A DNA stretch of 15,354 bases from Puniceicoccales bacterium. Lineage in GTDB: Bacteria > Verrucomicrobiota > Verrucomicrobiia > Opitutales > UBA953. Of this stretch, positions 7,039 through 13,640 are shown in pieces. Under the pieces are notes generated by a model. The model did not search any database. It was not told where the DNA came from and saw only the letters and a program-made list of their open reading frames with translations. The stretch spans positions 1-15,354 of the forward strand of contig JAITPT010000100.1 in assembly GCA_031289285.1 (NCBI GenBank), written 5' to 3'. The position numbers and the translations under genes were made by a program. Every line of letters starts with the position of its first letter. The stretch's first letter is position 1.

Positions 7039-8457
7039 ATGCCGAAAAACCCAGCGCACTTCCCCCTCATTTTTGCCGCCACATTTGCCGTCGCGTTTGC
7101 CGCTGTGCTTTGCCGCGCTGAGCCGGTGTCGCCCGCGCCTACGCCGCCCGCCCCCAAACCCACAAACATCCCCGACCTCGGCAACCGCGCCGTTTTTCCG
7201 CCAGAGCTTTGGCCGGAGCTTTCTGCCCACGCGCCCGATGATGTTTTCCTTAACGGCCTCGCGACACTCTACCCCGGACGTCTGTTGCGCAGTCCGCCCG
7301 CCGCGCCCGCTGCGATAACCGCGCCCCCGCGCGAAACGGTTGTCGTCAAACTGTCCGGCGGCGTCGAATACGTCCGCTTCCATGCCGACGGCGCAAAAGA
7401 CATCGCGCTGCCCGCTTTCACCTCCGAAAACCGCATCGTTGATTTGCGCTACTTCGCGACGGGGCCGGAGGGTTTCGCCGCCTGCGAACGGCTTTGCGAA
7501 AAAATCGCTGGTGCGCCGCCCGTGCTCCGCATTCGCGGCAAATACCAGCCCGTGCCCGCACAACTCCTGCCCGCCGCCCCCGTGCAACCGACGCCCCCGC
7601 CAACGCCACCGCTAACACCAACGCCCGCTGCGTCCGCCAAAACCACCACCGCGTCCGCCGCCGCCACACCCGCGACCCTCGCGCCCCCCGCCACCGCCGC
7701 CACCGCCACCGCCGCCGCCGCGTCCGCACCCGCCGCTGCATCCGTCCCCGCCGCTCTCACGCCCCCCGCGCCCCCTGCGTCCGTCCCCGCCACACCGCCA
7801 CCGCCGCAACCCACGCCAGTCGCTGTCGCCGTCGCACCCACTCCGCCCCCCCCTCCCCCCGCCAAGTCTGCCGCCCTGCCGCGCGTCATCATCCTTGTCA
7901 ACGGCGGCACCTCGGGGCCGATTGAGGCGATGCTCGCCGACTTGCAGGCGCGGGGGCGAGTGTTGCTTGTCGGTCTGCCTACTGCGGGAAACACCCTTTG
8001 CTATACGCCCTTGGAAAAACATCCGGGCTGGTGGAGCGTCTCTGGCGAAGTGCGCTCCGCTGTCGCCGACCACTCGCTTGCGGGCATCGGAGCCGAGCCG
8101 TCCGTGCGCGTGAAGTTTCCCAAAGAAGCCGCGTTGCCCGCCAAAGAACGCGCCCTGCTGCGCCATTTCAAAATCCCCGTTGCGCCGGAGTCGGAGGCGG
8201 ATTTCCTCGCATGGCAGCGCGTCGAGCAAGGCGAGGCACCGGAGCGCCTGCTCAACCTCCCGCAGAACGACGACACCCCGCGCGCCCGCGCCGCTGCAGA
8301 CGCCGCCGCCGTGCGGGCGGATTGGACGTTGCGGCGCGGCTACGATGTCCTTGTCGCTTTACAAATCATGGGCGTCTCGCCACCGTTTCCCCAAAACCAG
8401 CCGCCAGCCGCTTTGCCGCCCAAACCACACAAGGAACCCTCCGTGAAACAGAACTGA
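7039..8457 (+). CDS. Exported S41 (C-terminal processing) peptidase-like protein, catalytic residues apparently lost
   Basis: 472 aa. The signal peptide has its hydrophobic core at about 10-24 with cleavage after Ala27. Residues about 100-170 hold a half-domain with IVDLR (133-137), matching the IlDLRxNxGG strand of S41 proteases. A Pro/Ala-rich insert of about 100 residues follows (178-275). Then comes VIILVNGGTSGPIEAML...GRVLLVGLPTAGNT, which matches the S41 core (VLVNxGTASASEI...GRAxVVGxxTxGKG). Aligned by eye to E. coli Tsp/Prc, the catalytic Ser430, Asp441 and Lys455 fall on Gly293, Ala304 and Asn318. Ser292 is one place off. No PDZ domain is visible. It is therefore probably a non-catalytic peptide-binding or regulatory homologue; a shifted active site cannot be excluded. 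One base separates it from the phosphatase, so they are probably co-transcribed. The C-terminal ~100 residues are unassigned. Confidence 0.65.
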   Translation: MPKNPAHFPLIFAATFAVAFAAVLCRAEPVSPAPTPPAPKPTNIPDLGNRAVFPPELWPELSAHAPDDVFLNGLATLYPGRLLRSPPAAPAAITAPPRETVVVKLSGGVEYVRFHADGAKDIALPAFTSENRIVDLRYFATGPEGFAACERLCEKIAGAPPVLRIRGKYQPVPAQLLPAAPVQPTPPPTPPLTPTPAASAKTTTASAAATPATLAPPATAATATAAAASAPAAASVPAALTPPAPPASVPATPPPPQPTPVAVAVAPTPPPPPPAKSAALPRVIILVNGGTSGPIEAMLADLQARGRVLLVGLPTAGNTLCYTPLEKHPGWWSVSGEVRSAVADHSLAGIGAEPSVRVKFPKEAALPAKERALLRHFKIPVAPESEADFLAWQRVEQGEAPERLLNLPQNDDTPRARAAADAAAVRADWTLRRGYDVLVALQIMGVSPPFPQNQPPAALPPKPHKEPSVKQN

Positions 8458-8458
8458 C

Positions 8459-9013
8459 ATGCCCGACGCCGCACCTGAAACACCCGACGCACCCGCCGCC
8501 GCTGCACCCGCCGCCGCGCCTGCGCCCAAACACATCACAATCATCTGCACCGGCAACATCTGCCGCAGCCCGATGGGCGAGGGTTTGTTGCGACATGCGC
8601 TGAAAGCCGAGCAAGCACCCCTGCGCGACGTCCCCGTCGTCTCTTGCGGCACTTCCGCGTGGCACGAGGGCGAGGCCGCCACTGCAAACGCCGTCCGCGC
8701 CCTCCAAAAATGCGGTATTGACATCTCCGCCCACCGCAGCCGCCAAGTCACCAAGCGCATCGTCGAAAACTCCCTCGCCATTTTTGCGATGACGAGCGAC
8801 CACCTCGAGACGCTCCACGACCTCTACGGCGACACGCTCCCCGCTCCCGCGATGCTCATGCGCGGCCTCATGGATTTGCCCGCCGAAGAGCTTTACGCCG
8901 ACGAGGTGGCCGACCCCTTCGGCGGCGACCTGCACCGCTACGAAGATTGCCGCGACGACATCGTCGCCGCCGTCCCATCCATCCTCAACTTCCTGCGCGG
9001 CCTCGTAAAATAA
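8459..9013 (+). CDS. Low-molecular-weight protein phosphatase (LMW-PTP, YwlE-like subgroup)
   Basis: 184 aa. The P-loop CTGNICRSP starts at the nucleophile Cys30, with Arg36 in the loop. The general acid is in ADPFGGD (Asp152). The overall pattern, especially DPFGG and the following RDD helix, is closest to the Bacillus YwlE subgroup. YwlE has Thr11 in this loop, which selects phospho-arginine, and Ile there favours phospho-tyrosine (established for YwlE). Here the position is Ile34, so I infer phospho-tyrosine activity. Residues 1-24 are an Ala/Pro extension; no later start codon is available and the one-base spacing supports ATG 8459. rpiB follows after 26 bp, an adjacency also found in Bacillus (ywlE-ywlF). 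Cytoplasmic; substrate unknown. Confidence 0.9.
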   Translation: MPDAAPETPDAPAAAAPAAAPAPKHITIICTGNICRSPMGEGLLRHALKAEQAPLRDVPVVSCGTSAWHEGEAATANAVRALQKCGIDISAHRSRQVTKRIVENSLAIFAMTSDHLETLHDLYGDTLPAPAMLMRGLMDLPAEELYADEVADPFGGDLHRYEDCRDDIVAAVPSILNFLRGLVK

Positions 9014-9039
9014 CACTCCGCCCGCCGTCGAAAAAACCC

Positions 9040-9468
9040 ATGAAACTTTCCATCGCCAGCGACCACGCCGGTTTCCGGCTCAAAACACAGCTTGCAGATT
9101 TTCTCCGCGCCCAAGGGCACGAGCTGCTCGACCACGGCGCGGAAAGCGAAGCCTCCTGCGACTACCCCGACTTTGCGCGGGCGGTGGCGGCGGATGTCGC
9201 CTCGGGCGCGGCACGTTTTGGAGTGCTTGTTTGTTCCAGCGGCATCGGCGTTTCGATTGCCGCCAACAGGGTGCGCTGCGTCCGCGCCGCCGTCTGTCTC
9301 AACGAAGACATCGCCGAGTTTTCCCGCCGTCACAACGACGCAAACATCATTTGCCTCGGTCAAAAATACGTGACGACCGTAATGGCAGAAAAGTTTTTGC
9401 GCATCTTCTTGGCAACCGACTTTGAGGGCGGACGCCACCAACGCCGCGTCGAAAAAATCGAGGGCTGA
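9040..9468 (+). CDS. rpiB: Ribose-5-phosphate isomerase B
   Basis: 142 aa, the normal RpiB length (RpiB/LacA/LacB family). It interconverts ribulose-5-phosphate and ribose-5-phosphate in the non-oxidative pentose phosphate pathway; some members act on allose-6-phosphate. Visible active-site features are SDHAGF (Asp8, His9), the catalytic-base region VCSSGIG with Cys65 followed by the anion-binding glycine loop and IAANR, and His98-Asn99 in RRHNDANIICLG. I chose ATG 9040 because it opens directly on the first beta strand; the upstream ATG at 8947 would overlap the phosphatase by 67 bp and add a junk Arg/Pro tail. It follows the phosphatase by 26 bp, so is likely its operon partner. It ends 30 bp before the convergent MFS gene, with a C12 tract between. 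Confidence 0.95.
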   Translation: MKLSIASDHAGFRLKTQLADFLRAQGHELLDHGAESEASCDYPDFARAVAADVASGAARFGVLVCSSGIGVSIAANRVRCVRAAVCLNEDIAEFSRRHNDANIICLGQKYVTTVMAEKFLRIFLATDFEGGRHQRRVEKIEG

Positions 9469-9474
9469 GCACCG

Positions 9475-9486
9475 CCCCCCCCCCCC
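9475..9486. repeat. Homopolymer tract C12 between convergent genes
   Basis: Twelve consecutive C residues lie between the stop of rpiB (9468) and the stop of the MFS gene (9499). Neither gene's coding sequence is affected. No intrinsic terminator hairpin is visible in this 30-bp gap. It could be a slippage-prone tract or a read-length artefact. Confidence 0.7.
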
Positions 9487-9498
9487 GACGCGCCGTCT

Positions 9499-10770
9499 TC
9501 ACGCCAGCAGTTTCTTTTGGGCGAGCCATGTGATAGCCAGCCCGGGCAGTGCGCACAACATCACGAGCCAGAGGGTTGTCTCGTAGCCGATGGACGATGT
9601 CAGCCGCCCGACCCAGTAGCCGGGCAGCAAACTGCCGAGATACGCCAGCCCCGTTGCAAACGAAAAATGCGCGGCACGAAACGGCCCAGCACAGATGCGC
9701 AGCATGACGAGCGTGACCACCGTGTAGCCAAGCCCGTAGCCAAACATCTCCACCGAGACGCCCGCGCTCACCCACCAGAGCGACTCCGGTTGCCAGTGCG
9801 CGAGGGCGACGTAGGCGAGATTTGGCAGGTGCATGGCAAACACCACCGGCCAGAGCCAGTAGCGCAGCTTGCAACACGCCGCCAGAACACCGCCCAACAC
9901 CCCGCCCAAAATCAAGCCCGCCGAACCGCCGCCTTGCACCGAGCCGAACGCGATGTCTCCCAAGCCAAGCCCGCCATCCGCCAACGAAGCTTTGAGAAAC
10001 AGCGGCGAAATCCGCGTCACCTGCACTTCGGTCAACCGGAACAACAGCAAGAAGGCAATGGCGACGCCGATGTTTGGGATTTTGAAAAATGTCACCCACG
10101 CCCGCACAAACTCGCTCACGAGGCGCGACGGCGGCGGGTTGGTGGGCACGTCGTCCGGCGGTTTCGGCAAAACGCAGAGGTGCCAGAGGGCAGCCGCCAC
10201 CGCCAAGACCGCCAGTGCCGCGAATACCCAGCCCCATGCCGCGTCATACGAGAGTCCTGCGCGGGTCGCCAGCAGCCCCGCCGCCGCAAACGGCAACACG
10301 CGGAACACCAGCCCCGCGAGCCGGTAGATCGTGTTGCGCACACCCACGAAGGCGTCTTGCCCAGTCTTGTCCAAGCCATACAGATAGAAACCGTCGGCAG
10401 CGACATCGTGCGAGGCAGAGAAAAACGCCGTCGCGCCCAGCACAAGCATGATGACGGCTGGCGTGACACCTTGGAAGACAAGCGCCCCTGTCGCAAGGAA
10501 GGCCCCCGCGAGCGCAAATTGGAAAAACCACACCCAGAAACGTTTTGTCTTGTAGAAGACGAGCAGCGGACTCCAAAACGGTTTGAGCGCCCACGGCAGC
10601 GCGGCGGTGGCAACGAGCGGGGCGATTTGCGCGTCGGCGAAACCTTGGCCCTTCAACATCGCTGGTGCCACACCTTCGACGATGCAATTGGGGATGCCCT
10701 CCATGAGGTAGAGCGTGGGCACCCACAACCACGGCGATGTCAGGGAAAGTCTTTTGGCGAAAAGTTGCAT
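9499..10770 (-). CDS. MFS permease, AmpG-like
   Basis: 423 aa from ATG 10770, with about 12 hydrophobic segments, so an inner-membrane transporter of the major facilitator superfamily. An open frame continues upstream to 11169, but it translates the heptamer arrays into Arg/Pro junk, so MQLFAKRL is the sensible start. The first helix region (YLMEGIP, then GFADAQIAPL, ALPWALKPFWSPLL) and the SHDVAADGFYLYGL segment recall the AmpG/PAT branch, whose founding member imports GlcNAc-anhydromuropeptides during cell-wall recycling. The usual charged Asp of the loop 2-3 motif is absent (PLLVFYKTKR). The substrate is therefore uncertain: muropeptide, oligosaccharide or another small molecule. It is convergent with rpiB and separated from the upstream lipoprotein gene by a terminator and ~400 bp of microsatellite, so probably monocistronic. 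Confidence 0.8.
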   Translation of the reverse strand: MQLFAKRLSLTSPWLWVPTLYLMEGIPNCIVEGVAPAMLKGQGFADAQIAPLVATAALPWALKPFWSPLLVFYKTKRFWVWFFQFALAGAFLATGALVFQGVTPAVIMLVLGATAFFSASHDVAADGFYLYGLDKTGQDAFVGVRNTIYRLAGLVFRVLPFAAAGLLATRAGLSYDAAWGWVFAALAVLAVAAALWHLCVLPKPPDDVPTNPPPSRLVSEFVRAWVTFFKIPNIGVAIAFLLLFRLTEVQVTRISPLFLKASLADGGLGLGDIAFGSVQGGGSAGLILGGVLGGVLAACCKLRYWLWPVVFAMHLPNLAYVALAHWQPESLWWVSAGVSVEMFGYGLGYTVVTLVMLRICAGPFRAAHFSFATGLAYLGSLLPGYWVGRLTSSIGYETTLWLVMLCALPGLAITWLAQKKLLA

Positions 10771-10882
10771 GTCGGAAAAACGGGGCGTCGCGTTTGCCCG
10801 CCTCCGCGCCACGAGGCAAGAAAAAGAATGGCGCAGGTCAGACCTGCGGGCGAGTAGCGGCGGGGCGGCGAGAGGCAGCAGC

Positions 10883-11080
10883 GGGTGGCGGGTGGCGGGT
10901 GGCGGGTAGTGGGTGGCGGGTGGCGGGTGGCGAGCGCGGGGTGGCGGGGTGCTGCAAGCGCCCGCTGCCCAGACTCGGCGTCTTGTGTCTGGCGTCCTGC
11001 GTCTTGCGTCTGGCGTCTGGCGGGCGAGCCGCTGCAGGACGCCGGATTTCGGACACCGGACACCGGACTCAGGACTCAGG
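10883..11080. repeat. Three successive 7-bp tandem arrays with different unit words
   Basis: 10883-10931 holds seven units of GGGTGGC (one variant, GGGTAGT). 10980-11021 holds six units of the GTCTGGC type (GTCTTGT, GTCTGGC, GTCCTGC, GTCTTGC, GTCTGGC, GTCTGGC). 11039-11080 holds six units: ACGCCGG, ATTTCGG, ACACCGG twice, ACTCAGG twice. All have period 7 but unrelated words. They fill the leader of the MFS gene (10771-11168), where I see no other feature. The first array can form a G-quadruplex on the plus strand. Confidence 0.85.
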
Positions 11081-11168
11081 GTGCCGAGCGTTGGGCGCGA
11101 GACGCGGAAACATCGCCTTCTGAGCAAAGCCTTCCAACGAAAGCCGCCGCCACCACCCCCTTCGGTCA

Positions 11169-11204
11169 CAAAAAAACACCGCCGCCAGCAGAAGCTGACG
11201 GCGG
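11169..11204 (-). terminator. Intrinsic terminator of the lipoprotein gene
   Basis: Read on the minus strand: CCGCCGTCAGC, loop TTCT, GCTGGCGGCGG, then TG and a run of seven T. That is an 11-bp stem with one G-T pair, starting 28 bp after the lipoprotein stop codon. It separates this gene from the MFS gene further down the same strand. Confidence 0.92.
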
Positions 11205-11232
11205 GATTTGGTTGGTTCTTGCCTACGGCGTC

Positions 11233-11427
11233 TTACTTGGCGAGACTTGCGCCAGTGGACTCCACAGATTTCGTGGTGTTCACTGTTTGGTTGGTGGTCT
11301 GGTTGACATCCCCAACAGAACTGTTGGTGGATTGAACAGCCTTACCAGCTTCGGTATTACTGCAGCCAGTGAGGCCGAGGGTCGCCACAGGAAGGGCGAG
11401 TGTTGCGAGAAGGAGTGCTTTTTTCAT
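11233..11427 (-). CDS. Small lipoprotein, unknown function
   Basis: 64 aa. MKKALLLATLALPVATLGLTGC is a textbook lipoprotein signal with lipobox LTGC, so Cys22 should be acylated. That leaves a mature peptide of only 43 residues. The mature part is polar and rich in Asn, Thr, Ser and Val (for example VNQTTNQTVNTTKSV), with no domain I recognise; the pattern suggests a short helix or coiled segment. It resembles small entericidin-like or Lpp-like lipoproteins in size, but I see no specific homology. It has its own strong terminator and no close upstream gene on its strand, so it is a single-gene unit. 11428-11570 is its leader; only a weak TTGTTC/TAACAA promoter-like pair (about 60 and 37 bp before the ATG on the minus strand) can be suggested. 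Confidence 0.85.
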   Translation of the reverse strand: MKKALLLATLALPVATLGLTGCSNTEAGKAVQSTNSSVGDVNQTTNQTVNTTKSVESTGASLAK

Positions 11428-11570
11428 ACGGGTCTAGTTTTTTGTTAGTGATTGTGTTCGGAATGAACAAGTGGAGAGCTTGCCCTCCTCCCCCGCCTTT
11501 GCAACCACAAATCGCAAACGCCGCCCCGCATCGTGCGCCTCTTTTCTTTTAGCCCTGCATAGGCAAGATT

Positions 11571-12003
11571 ATCGGAGAGCCAGACATTGATGGTGTGTGT
11601 GCCGCCGTGTGTGCCGCTGCAATCTTGTGGTGGCGCAGTAAGGGAAATGTGCATGAGGCGCATCCGAGTCAAGTGAAAAAAATGGCTGCCTTTTTATTCG
11701 CACCGCAGAGGTGAAATATCGGGGAGCCAGATATTGATGGTGTGCGTTCTGTTGTGTGTGCCGCTGCAATCTTGTGGTGGCGCAGCAAGGGAAATGTGCA
11801 TGAGGCGCATCCGAGTCAAGTGAAAAAAATGGCTGCCTTTTTATTCATTTTATTCGCACCGCAGAGGTGAAATATCGGGGAGCCAGATATTGATGGTGTG
11901 CGTTCTGTTGTGTGTGCCGCTGCAATCTTGTGGTGGCGCAGTAAGGGAAATGTGCATGAGGCGCATCCAAGTCAAGTGAAAAAAATGGCTGCCTTTTTAT
12001 TCG
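11571..12003 (+). repeat. Three ~150-bp tandem repeats, each ending in a GTCAAGTG hairpin (C1-C3)
   Basis: Units begin at 11571, 11718 and 11873 with ATCGG(A/G)GAGCCAGA. Each runs through a GTGTGTGCCGCTGCAATC segment and ends with GTCAAGTG at 11668, 11814 and 11971. The hairpin is AAAAATGG, CTG, CCTTTTT, with one T-T mismatch compared with the B hairpins. Unit 2 carries a small internal duplication of the ATTTTATTC end, which explains the 155-bp spacing against 147. The units are nearly identical, so recently amplified. No plausible gene lies within. 12004-12117, between the last unit and the kamA stop, holds nothing recognisable. Confidence 0.88.
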
Positions 12004-12117
12004 AGCGCAATAAATGAGGCAAATATTGTCCGAGTCGTAAGTGCATGATTTGCCGCATATTTGAGACGTAGGCGCCGACTTCCCCCCTTTCCTCTCACCC
12101 TCTCCGCCCCGCCCCGC

Positions 12118-13248
12118 TCACTCGCGATACACGGAAAGTTCCCCCTTGTAGTTGCGTAGCACGACGCCCTCTGCGCCGTCCAGCGTTTCCACATATTCGG
12201 GGTTCACGGGCACTTTCCCGCCACCGCCGGGCGCGTCTATCACAAATTGGGGCACGGCGTAGCCCGTCGTGAAACCGCGCAGCGAACGTATCAGCTCAAT
12301 CCCTCTTTTCACAGGAACCCGCAAATGCGCGGAACCCGTGATTTGGTCGCAGGCGTAGAGATAGTAGGGGCGCACACGCATCATCAGCAAACGGTGCCCG
12401 AGCGATTTCAAGGTCTCGGCGTCATCATTCACGCCGCGCAGCAGCACCGATTGATTGCCCAGCGGGACGCCTGCCAGCGAGAGCCGCTCCGTCGCCTGAA
12501 AAAGTTCCTCCGTGCATTCGCGAGGGTGGTTGACGTGAATGCTCATCCACACGGGGCCATGTCGGCGCAACACCTCGCACAACGCGGGCGTCACCCGCTG
12601 CGGCATAAAATCGGGAATGCGCGAGCCGATGCGCACAAACTCGACATGCGGAATCGCCCGCAGCCGCCCCAGCAGGTAATCGAGTTTCGCGTCGGTGAGC
12701 AGCAGCGGGTCGCCGCCGCTCAACAACACATCGCGCACCTCGCTATGCGCGGCGATGTAGTCGAGTGCCGCCTCGTGTCGCGGCTGAAAATTATACTCGC
12801 GGGCGTTGGACACCAGCCGCCCGCGTGTGCAGTAGCGGCAGTAGGCGGCGCACTGGTTCGTCACAAGAAACAGCACGCGGTCGGGGTAGCGGTGGACAAG
12901 CCCCTCGACGGGCATCGTGCCCTCCTCGCCAACGGGGTCGGCGCTCTCGCCGGGCGAAGCCACAGACTCCGCGCCGACCGGGATGACTTGGCGGCGGATG
13001 GGGCACTCGGGGTCGTCGCGATTGATGAGGTTGAAAAAATACGGCGTCACCGCCACCGAGAGACGTCCGCCAGCCTGCGCAAAGCCCGCCCGCTCGGCGT
13101 CCGTGAGGCGCATCCGCGCCGCAAATTGCTCCTCGGTGACGAGGCGGTTCTTGTATTGCCAAACCCAGTTTTGCCAATCGGCGTCGGGAGTGTCCGCCCA
13201 AAGCCCCTGCCCTCTGAACCAATTCTGTCGGTTGTCGCGTGGCTCCAT
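12118..13248 (-). CDS. kamA: L-lysine 2,3-aminomutase family radical SAM enzyme
   Basis: 376 aa. The radical-SAM cluster motif is CAAYCRYC (Cys133, 137, 140). The PLP lysine is Lys345 in DAPGGGGKVPV. Asp301 (in YACDQITG) and Asp338 (in VIDAPGG) match the pair that binds the substrate side-chain amine in clostridial KamA. Their presence argues for lysine rather than the glutamate-specific relatives. The reaction is L-lysine to L-beta-lysine, used for the osmolyte N-acetyl-beta-lysine, in lysine catabolism or in secondary metabolites. The protein stops soon after RNYKGELSVY, so the C-terminal cysteine-rich zinc tail of clostridial KamA is missing. Start ATG 13248 fits the family N-terminus (DADWQNWVWQ); an upstream TTG at 13326 is less likely. 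It lies 74 bp after an acyl carrier protein gene on the same strand. No AblB acetyltransferase or EF-P gene is in the window. Confidence 0.9.
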   Translation of the reverse strand: MEPRDNRQNWFRGQGLWADTPDADWQNWVWQYKNRLVTEEQFAARMRLTDAERAGFAQAGGRLSVAVTPYFFNLINRDDPECPIRRQVIPVGAESVASPGESADPVGEEGTMPVEGLVHRYPDRVLFLVTNQCAAYCRYCTRGRLVSNAREYNFQPRHEAALDYIAAHSEVRDVLLSGGDPLLLTDAKLDYLLGRLRAIPHVEFVRIGSRIPDFMPQRVTPALCEVLRRHGPVWMSIHVNHPRECTEELFQATERLSLAGVPLGNQSVLLRGVNDDAETLKSLGHRLLMMRVRPYYLYACDQITGSAHLRVPVKRGIELIRSLRGFTTGYAVPQFVIDAPGGGGKVPVNPEYVETLDGAEGVVLRNYKGELSVYRE

Positions 13249-13322
13249 AAGGCGGGAGTTCTGAAAAAAAGAGGGTGAGAGGAAACAGGTCGGCAACGCA
13301 GTGCGGTAGCGACCCCTCGGCG

Positions 13323-13580
13323 TCAAAGCCCTTTCGCCACAAACAGCGGGAGCAAGTATTCGCCGCTGCTTTGCAACGAGGCGAGGTGGCCATAGTCGCC
13401 TTCCGGCACTTCAACGCCGTGCTGCTTGCGGAGTTCCATCACGATGTCGAGGAAGTCCATCGAATCCAGCGTGAGCTGGTCGCGGAAACGGACCTCTGGT
13501 TTCACGCTGGAAAGATCCTCGTCAGGCGCGATATCCGCAATGATGTCGAGAACGATTTTTTGAACGTCGGGTAGTGTCAT
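13323..13580 (-). CDS. Stand-alone acyl carrier protein
   Basis: 85 aa, the normal ACP length, forming a four-helix bundle. The 4'-phosphopantetheine site is LDSMDFLD with Ser40; the usual DSL is DSM here, a common variant. Helix II continues as IVMELRKQHGVEVPE, the acidic recognition helix. It is not next to fatty-acid synthesis genes (no fabD, fabF or fabG nearby), so it is probably a specialised carrier rather than the housekeeping AcpP. On the minus strand it comes 60 bp after maf and 74 bp before kamA, which suggests one transcript. What it carries is unknown. Confidence 0.9.
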   Translation of the reverse strand: MTLPDVQKIVLDIIADIAPDEDLSSVKPEVRFRDQLTLDSMDFLDIVMELRKQHGVEVPEGDYGHLASLQSSGEYLLPLFVAKGL

Positions 13581-13640
13581 GTGTGGTGTGCTGCGTATGG
13601 AAAAAAAGTTGCCAGATGAAGCCGTGGCATGGCTGCTTTG

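Noticed and set aside
9517..10857. 446-codon plus-strand open frame opposite the MFS gene
   Set aside because: Arg/His/Gln/Pro-rich composition typical of an antisense shadow in GC-rich DNA. The minus strand encodes a clear multi-helix permease over the same bases.
10771..11169. Long N-terminal extension of the MFS gene
   Set aside because: It is the translation of the heptamer arrays, with no hydrophobic or conserved content. MQLFAKRL at 10770 starts directly before the first helix.
11571..12003. Possible CRISPR array
   Set aside because: Units of ~150 bp are nearly identical throughout with no unique spacers, and there are no cas genes nearby.
12247..13278. 343-codon plus-strand open frame opposite kamA
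   Set aside because: Shadow of a gene whose radical-SAM and PLP motifs are unmistakable on the minus strand.
13249..13326. TTG start for kamA overlapping the ACP stop codon
   Set aside because: It would add 26 residues not matching the family. ATG 13248 fits the known N-terminus, although the overlap makes the TTG a remaining minor alternative.
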